57,037 nucleotides of DNA from Actinobacillus sp. (lineage in GTDB: Bacteria > Pseudomonadota > Gammaproteobacteria > Enterobacterales > Pasteurellaceae), in assembly GCA_020026115.1 (NCBI GenBank), contig JAHHQY010000004.1:1-57037 (forward strand). The letters run 5' to 3'. A program made the position numbers and the translations under genes. The notes beneath the pieces are model-generated. The model saw nothing but the letters and a program-made list of their open reading frames with translations, made no database searches and was not told the DNA's origin. Below, one piece after another: positions 52,526 to 57,037 of this stretch. How positions within the stretch are numbered: position 1 is the stretch's first letter; every line of letters begins with the position of its first letter.

Positions 52526-53284
52526 TTAATGGTGACTTTGATGATAAAGCGTCATAGCTTTAGGCATTAAGGCGCGTAAATTTTCAAAACGCTCTTCACT
52601 TGCAGGGTGCGTTGAAAAAAGCTGACTTACCGCATCATTTTTTCGCTCTAATTGTGCCATTTTTTGCCATAAAACTAAGGCTTCTTCAGGATTAAAGCCC
52701 GCTTTTGCCATGAGCATTAAACCCACGCTATCTGCTTGTGTTTCCGCTTTACGTGAATAAGGTTTGGTGATAACTAAATCTGAAATGGTGTTCACCGCTT
52801 GGCTACTGTCTACTCCTGTTTTGCGAACAATCACTTCTTTTAACACTCCCGTCGCAAGGCCGACACCAATACCTAAATTCATTTGAGCTTTGCCATGTTC
52901 TTTTAACGCATGCGCCATTTCGTGTCCCATTACGGTCGCAATTTGTGCATCATTTAATTTCAAGCGCTCAACCAATCCCGTATAAACCACCATTTTTCCA
53001 CCCGGCATCGCCCAAGCGTTCAGCTCTTTTGAGCGAATGACATTCATGCTCCAATCAAACTTCACGCCCGTCTTATTTTCGGCGCGAGCATAAGGCAATA
53101 GGCGATTGAAAACCGCATGAATACGTTTGGCCGTGTGAGATGACGTATCAATTTTGCCTTGTGCTTTGGCTTTCTGCACGGTTTGCATATAGCTTTGCGC
53201 CGCTTGATGATTAACCGCAACGCTATTCATACACCCTGTTAAAAGCGTACTCATCAATAATAAAATCAGCCCTTTTTTTAACAT
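52526..53284 (-). CDS. M48-family metalloprotease lipoprotein (LoiP/YcaL-like)
   Basis: 252 residues from the ATG at 53284 (AGAGAG upstream); the longer frame would put 18 charged residues ahead of the signal peptide. Lipobox LLTGC marks an outer- or inner-membrane lipoprotein facing the periplasm. The zinc site is H121-E-M-A-H125 (VMGHEMAHAL), with the third ligand glutamate in RKAETQADSVG. E. coli LoiP has the same length; such proteases act on envelope proteins. Which paralogue it is cannot be told. A repeat copy inside the gene is read ARAEN. Confidence 0.88.
   Translation of the reverse strand: MLKKGLILLLMSTLLTGCMNSVAVNHQAAQSYMQTVQKAKAQGKIDTSSHTAKRIHAVFNRLLPYARAENKTGVKFDWSMNVIRSKELNAWAMPGGKMVVYTGLVERLKLNDAQIATVMGHEMAHALKEHGKAQMNLGIGVGLATGVLKEVIVRKTGVDSSQAVNTISDLVITKPYSRKAETQADSVGLMLMAKAGFNPEEALVLWQKMAQLERKNDAVSQLFSTHPASEERFENLRALMPKAMTLYHQSHH
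53074..53089 (+). repeat. Uptake-like repeat inside the M48 protease gene
   Basis: TATTTTCGGCGCGAGC, core intact; on the coding strand read as Ala-Arg-Ala-Glu-Asn. Confidence 0.7.
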
Positions 53285-53304
53285 TTTGCTTCTCTCTAAA
53301 TAAT

Positions 53305-53334
53305 AAAAAACCCGCAGGCAACGCATGCGGGTTT
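53305..53334 (-). terminator. Terminator after ppa
   Basis: AAACCCGCA / TGCGGGTTT stem, nine-base loop, T-run on the minus strand. It separates ppa from the M48 gene. Confidence 0.88.
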
Positions 53335-53349
53335 GCATAAAATATTGGA

Positions 53350-53877
53350 TTATTTGTTTACGCGTGCGTAAGAATCTAAAATTTCTTTACGAGCCGCTTC
53401 AACATCGCCCCAACCATTCACTTTTACCCATTTTCCTTTTTCTAAAGCTTTGTAGCTTTCAAAGAAATGTTGGATTTGTGCTTTTAATAATGCTGGAACA
53501 TCGTCAATATTTTGAATGTGATCATATTCTTTTGACACTTTTGAATGTGGTACTGCGATAATTTTCGCATCTGGACCACTTTCATCTGTCATATGTAAAA
53601 CGCCCACTGGACGGCAACGAATAACAGAACCTGGCATTAATGGATATGGTGTCGTTACTAACACGTCAACTGGGTCGCCATCTTCAGAAAGCGTATGGTT
53701 TACATAACCGTAGTTTGCAGGATAAAACATTGTTGTCGCCATGAAACGGTCAACAAAAACAGCGCCTGTATCTTTATCTACTTCATATTTAATTGGATCG
53801 GCGTTTGCAGGGATTTCGATTACTGCATAAATATCATCGGGTAATGATTTACCTGCTGGCACATTTAATAAACTCAT
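53350..53877 (-). CDS. ppa: Inorganic pyrophosphatase
   Basis: 175 residues, family I. Hydrolyses pyrophosphate, pulling biosynthetic reactions forward. EIPANADPIKYEVDKDTG, YPANYGYVNHT and the metal-binding aspartates of EDGDPVDVLV are diagnostic. GAGG precedes the ATG. Highly biased codon use fits strong expression. Confidence 0.97.
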   Translation of the reverse strand: MSLLNVPAGKSLPDDIYAVIEIPANADPIKYEVDKDTGAVFVDRFMATTMFYPANYGYVNHTLSEDGDPVDVLVTTPYPLMPGSVIRCRPVGVLHMTDESGPDAKIIAVPHSKVSKEYDHIQNIDDVPALLKAQIQHFFESYKALEKGKWVKVNGWGDVEAARKEILDSYARVNK

Positions 53878-53990
53878 TTGTTATTTCCTCTTGGTTTATC
53901 GTAAAAAACGCTTAATTATAGCGTAATTTCCCTTTCTTTGTCGAGATTTACCCCTTGGCACTTTGGCCGATAAAAAGGGGAAAATTCTTT

Positions 53991-54005
53991 TTTTCGGTGC
54001 GAATG
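53991..54005 (+). repeat. Uptake-like repeat between murB and ppa
   Basis: TTTTCGGTGCGAATG, core intact with one 3' mismatch, just past the murB stop. Confidence 0.6.
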
Positions 54006-54008
54006 AGA

Positions 54009-55040
54009 TTATTTTTCTTGCAACAAAGCAAGGCTATCCACTTCCCCTTGCGCACCAATAAAACGCACTTCTGGTGATAACGCTACTTTAAATTTTTCCA
54101 TCACTTGAGCGTAAATATAGCGAGCTAAAGCCACAATATCCTCGCCTGTTGCTCTGCCCGGATTGATTAAAACCAAGGCTTGTTGGCTATGCACTTTTGC
54201 GTTACCTAAAGTGAAACCTTTTAAGCCACATTGATCAATTAACCAACCGGCCGCCAATTTTATTTCCCCATTTTCTTGTGGATAATGAGGTATTTGAGGA
54301 TATCGTTTTTTTAACTCTGCAAAAGTTTGCGCACAAACAACAGGATTTTTAAAAAAACTTCCCGCGTTGCCCACAACTTGCGGATCCGGCAATTTATTTT
54401 GACGAATTTCACAAATTTTATAGAAAATCTGCGTTAATGTTTGTTCTTCTGGCGCTAATTTTTGTAGTTCACCATAACTGAGTTTGGCTTGCCATTTTTT
54501 CGCTAATTTCAAACCCACCGCAAGTACAATGTAATCATCTTTATACTCGTGTTTAAAAATACTTTCACGATAAGCAAACTGGCACTCTTTCGCACTTAAA
54601 CGAAATTGTTCGGCATTTTTTAAATTGAATACTTCAACATAATCGCAAACATCTTTAAACTCTAGTCCATACGCGCCGATATTTTGTACTGGTGCGGAAC
54701 CAACACAACCTGGAATTAACGCTAAATTTTCTAATCCGCCAATCTGATTTTCTACCGTCCATTGCACTAATTGATGCCAATTCTCGCCACCCATTATGTG
54801 TAAATAATGATAATCTTCATCTTCTTTATGCGTAAGACCTTTTAATTGATTGACGGCGACCGTACCTTGAAAATCTTCTAAAAATAACAAATTACTGCCA
54901 CAACCAATAAATAAAAAAGGTTGCCCTTTTTCTTGAGCATTTTGATAGCTTGCTTGTAAGTCAGCTAATGATGTAATTTTATCAATACGTTGTGCAAAAA
55001 CAGGCATCGAAAAAGTATGAAAAGTTTGTAAGTTTTGCAT
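54009..55040 (-). CDS. murB: UDP-N-acetylenolpyruvoylglucosamine reductase
   Basis: 343 residues, type I MurB as in E. coli (342). Flavoenzyme making UDP-N-acetylmuramate for peptidoglycan. FAD-binding GCGSNLLFLEDFQG and PGCVGSAPVQNIGAYGLE; the catalytic serine is in VGNAGSFFKNPVV and a glutamate near the C-terminus (LSPEVRFIG). AAGGA precedes the ATG. Twelve bases after narQ, as in H. influenzae. Confidence 0.96.
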   Translation of the reverse strand: MQNLQTFHTFSMPVFAQRIDKITSLADLQASYQNAQEKGQPFLFIGCGSNLLFLEDFQGTVAVNQLKGLTHKEDEDYHYLHIMGGENWHQLVQWTVENQIGGLENLALIPGCVGSAPVQNIGAYGLEFKDVCDYVEVFNLKNAEQFRLSAKECQFAYRESIFKHEYKDDYIVLAVGLKLAKKWQAKLSYGELQKLAPEEQTLTQIFYKICEIRQNKLPDPQVVGNAGSFFKNPVVCAQTFAELKKRYPQIPHYPQENGEIKLAAGWLIDQCGLKGFTLGNAKVHSQQALVLINPGRATGEDIVALARYIYAQVMEKFKVALSPEVRFIGAQGEVDSLALLQEK

Positions 55041-55052
55041 TTTTATCCTTCG

Positions 55053-56750
55053 TTATACTTTATTATTGAAAATAAGTTTAATCACCGTTCCATGGGTTTC
55101 CCCATTTTCAATACGGAGGGTTGCACCTAATCGTGTTGCACGTTCATGCATAATATTTAAACCATAATGTCCGATAGGTTCGACAATATCCCCCATACCA
55201 ACACCATCATCGCAAACTAAAATCTCATATTCACCATTATCATTAATATGTGCAATCACATCGATATGTTTCGCTTTTGAATGTTTAATTGCATTTAAAA
55301 TTGCTTCGCGAATAATTTGTAACACATGAATGAGTTGTTGCGGATCTAAACTTTGTGAAGGTAATCGGCAATCAACATTCATAAGAATATTCGTTCTTGG
55401 ACGTAATGAATTCACAACCTCTTCTAACGTCGTTTTTAAGTTTGCTTCTTGAATCGTTAAACGGAAGGTAGAAAGTAATTCACGCAATTGTGTATAAGCT
55501 TCTATTAGTGCTTGTTCGAAATCCTCAACAATAACCATTGTTTTTGGTTCCGCTTGAGCGCTTTTTGCTAAGGATTTTTTAAGCAACGTTAATTGAATTT
55601 TTAAATAAGATAATACTTGCGCCAAACTATCATGTAATTCGCGAGCGATAATACTACGTTCTTCTAAAATCAATAAATATTGCTGTTGCTTTTGAATACG
55701 GTGGAAATATAAAGCGCGCGCTAACATTTGCACCACATTATGCATCGTACGTTGGTCGGAAATTGAAACCATAGATTGCCAATATAAAACCCCAAGATTC
55801 ATATCATCAATAGACAAATCTGTATATTGTAATACTTGTTTTTCATCTTGTTCGCCTAAACTAATATTCCAATCATCAGTATTAAAGATTTCTAATTTTA
55901 AATAAGTTAAATTTTCATTATTAAAAACTTTTTGTAAAACGTTTTCTAAAATTTCAGGTGAAATATCTTTTGAATTAAAAATCTGTGAGCATTGATAAAG
56001 CATCGTTAAACTTCTATTTACTTTAGTCAGTTTATTTGTTTTATCATTCACATTTTGTTCTAAACGCATATATAAACGTTGTAATGTCGTCGTCATTTGC
56101 GAAAAAACAAAACCTAAGCGCCCAATTTCATTATTTTGATTGATATCTAAAGGCACATGTTCAAATTGACCAATTTGCACTTGTGTGCTGGCTAACATAA
56201 TCTTTTCTAATGGTTTTATAATTTCTCGATGTAAAAATAAAATAAAATAAGAAACAATCGATATTATGACCGCCATAAAAAATAAAATAGAATAACAGAT
56301 AATATTATTCTTTTTTTCAAAGTAGTTTTGTAGCATTTTAACGAAGTCATTTATCTCCGCTACATAATTAGGTAAATGTAAGCGATATTCTTCTAATTGG
56401 TTGTTACGCATATATTTTTGCATTGTTTGCCAATTTAAATACAACTTACCATATGTTGTTTTAATTTTTTTGGGTAAGCATATTTGTGTTTCTAAATCTT
56501 TCAGCGTTTCTGACGCTAGCGTATTCGTATGCAATAACATCGTATTATTCAAATTTTTCGGCGCGTATTCCATATCATAAAGCAAGCGATAAGCTTGTGT
56601 ACGCATAGAGCCTGTTGTGTTAATCAACTCGGCGTCCGATTTATGACTTACGATCATTAAAATACTCACCCCAGTAATTAAACTGGCTAATAAAATAATA
56701 ATGAGTAAATAAGTCCCGATTCTAACCGTAATAGAAGCTTTTTTTAGCAT
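55053..56750 (-). CDS. narQ: Nitrate/nitrite sensor histidine kinase NarQ
   Basis: 565 residues. Two membrane helices (about 12-34 and 148-170) enclose a periplasmic four-helix sensor with a P-box-like TGSMRTQAYRLLY. Then HAMP, a central cysteine-containing module, the HisKA_3 dimerisation box with H373 (ARELHDSLAQVLSYLKIQL), and an ATPase with N-box and DDGVGMG. It senses nitrate and nitrite and phosphorylates a NarP/NarL-type regulator, not in this window. Being alone and followed by murB matches H. influenzae. Confidence 0.93.
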   Translation of the reverse strand: MLKKASITVRIGTYLLIIILLASLITGVSILMIVSHKSDAELINTTGSMRTQAYRLLYDMEYAPKNLNNTMLLHTNTLASETLKDLETQICLPKKIKTTYGKLYLNWQTMQKYMRNNQLEEYRLHLPNYVAEINDFVKMLQNYFEKKNNIICYSILFFMAVIISIVSYFILFLHREIIKPLEKIMLASTQVQIGQFEHVPLDINQNNEIGRLGFVFSQMTTTLQRLYMRLEQNVNDKTNKLTKVNRSLTMLYQCSQIFNSKDISPEILENVLQKVFNNENLTYLKLEIFNTDDWNISLGEQDEKQVLQYTDLSIDDMNLGVLYWQSMVSISDQRTMHNVVQMLARALYFHRIQKQQQYLLILEERSIIARELHDSLAQVLSYLKIQLTLLKKSLAKSAQAEPKTMVIVEDFEQALIEAYTQLRELLSTFRLTIQEANLKTTLEEVVNSLRPRTNILMNVDCRLPSQSLDPQQLIHVLQIIREAILNAIKHSKAKHIDVIAHINDNGEYEILVCDDGVGMGDIVEPIGHYGLNIMHERATRLGATLRIENGETHGTVIKLIFNNKV

Positions 56751-56900
56751 AATGACTTTAATCCTTTTTATTTTAATTAAGCGTGCATTTTAACAAAAAG
56801 CAGATGAAAAATAATAAGATTAAAGAAAAATAAGTTATATACTGAAAAATATAATAAGAATAAGTTTAAAGATAAGATTGAATTGGAAATCATATAAGGA

Positions 56901-56976
56901 TGGCAGGGGCGGAGAGGCTCGAACTCCCAGCATTCGGTTTTGGAGACCGACGCTCTACCAATTGAACTACGCCCCT
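56901..56976 (-). tRNA. tRNA-Trp (anticodon CCA)
   Basis: 76 bases with encoded CCA end. The acceptor arms AGGGGCG and CGCCCCT pair, GTTCGAGCC forms the T arm, and the anticodon loop reads CTCCAAA. Follows tRNA-Asp by seven bases, so both come from one precursor. Confidence 0.96.
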
Positions 56977-56983
56977 AAAAAGG

Positions 56984-57037
56984 TGGCGGAACGGACGGGA
57001 TTCGAACCCGCGACCCCCTGCGTGACAGGCAGGTATT
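56984..57037 (-). tRNA. tRNA-Asp (anticodon GTC), cut by the window end
   Basis: The 3' 54 bases are present: the anticodon stem-loop CCTGTCACGCAGG-like, GGTTCGAATCC T arm and CCA end. The 5' part lies beyond the window. Confidence 0.93.

Noticed and set aside
56901..57037. tRNA genes as an integration site for a mobile element
   Set aside because: No integrase, direct repeat or unusual composition is seen next to them; narQ follows as in relatives.
1..57037. CRISPR array, toxin-antitoxin pair, restriction system or prophage
   Set aside because: I looked for regularly spaced repeats, small overlapping gene pairs, nuclease genes beside dam and phage genes and saw none. dam sits in its usual housekeeping context.

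Overview
The window is a gene-dense, AT-rich chromosomal segment of a gamma-proteobacterium, almost certainly a member of the Pasteurellaceae. This rests on gene neighbourhoods: yceD-rpmF-plsX-fabHDG, rsfS-rlmH-mrdA-rodA-dacA-ybeD-lipB-lipA, aroK-aroB-dam, fabI-rnb, ppiB/cysS, narQ-murB and a tRNA-Asp/tRNA-Trp pair, many of them arranged as in Haemophilus. I see no insertion sequence, prophage, CRISPR array or integrase; it looks like core genome plus one accessory-type iron operon and one envelope enzyme gene.

Layout. 1-8.9 kb: ppiB and cysS diverge, then an LTA-synthase-like sulfatase and the phospholipid/fatty-acid operon yceD-rpmF-plsX-fabH-fabD-fabG on the minus strand. 9-14.7 kb: oligopeptide importer oppABCDF. 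14.7-17.1 kb: rpe-gph-trpS. 17.4-21.8 kb: amino-acid nitrogen genes, namely ald with a Na+-coupled NSS transporter behind a textbook CRP site, then gdhA. 21.8-30.7 kb: eno, lipoate genes and the cell-elongation cluster. 31-35.5 kb: clpB, a RarD-like permease, suhB. 35.6-43.7 kb: an eight-gene P19/FTR1 iron-uptake operon (permease, periplasmic P19, FtrD-like Fe-S membrane protein, two FtsX-type permeases, ATPase, TlpA-like lipoprotein, cytochrome c) behind a promoter overlapping a Fur-box-like sequence. 43.8-52.5 kb: pyrG, aroK-aroB-dam, fabI, rnb, pfkA. 52.5-57 kb: an M48 lipoprotein protease, ppa, murB, narQ and two tRNAs, the last cut by the window end.

The most unusual signal is a dispersed short repeat, consensus AATTTTTCGGYGCGAGT, of which I count 25 copies (about one per 2.3 kb). 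Twenty are intergenic, twelve of these forming six head-to-head pairs, mostly terminator-like, and five lie inside genes, usually read in frame as R-A/T-E-(N/K). Density, AT-rich flank, paired terminators and tolerated coding copies are the hallmarks of a DNA uptake sequence, yet the core is neither known Pasteurellaceae core (AAGTGCGGT or ACAAGCGGT), and I did not find either of those here. It may be a third uptake-sequence dialect.

Where family alignment and ribosome-binding sites favoured an internal start codon over the longest reading frame, I give the internal start (cysS, yceD, oppA, oppD, rpe, NSS transporter, lipB, ybeD, mrdA, second FtsX permease, pyrG, M48 protease).
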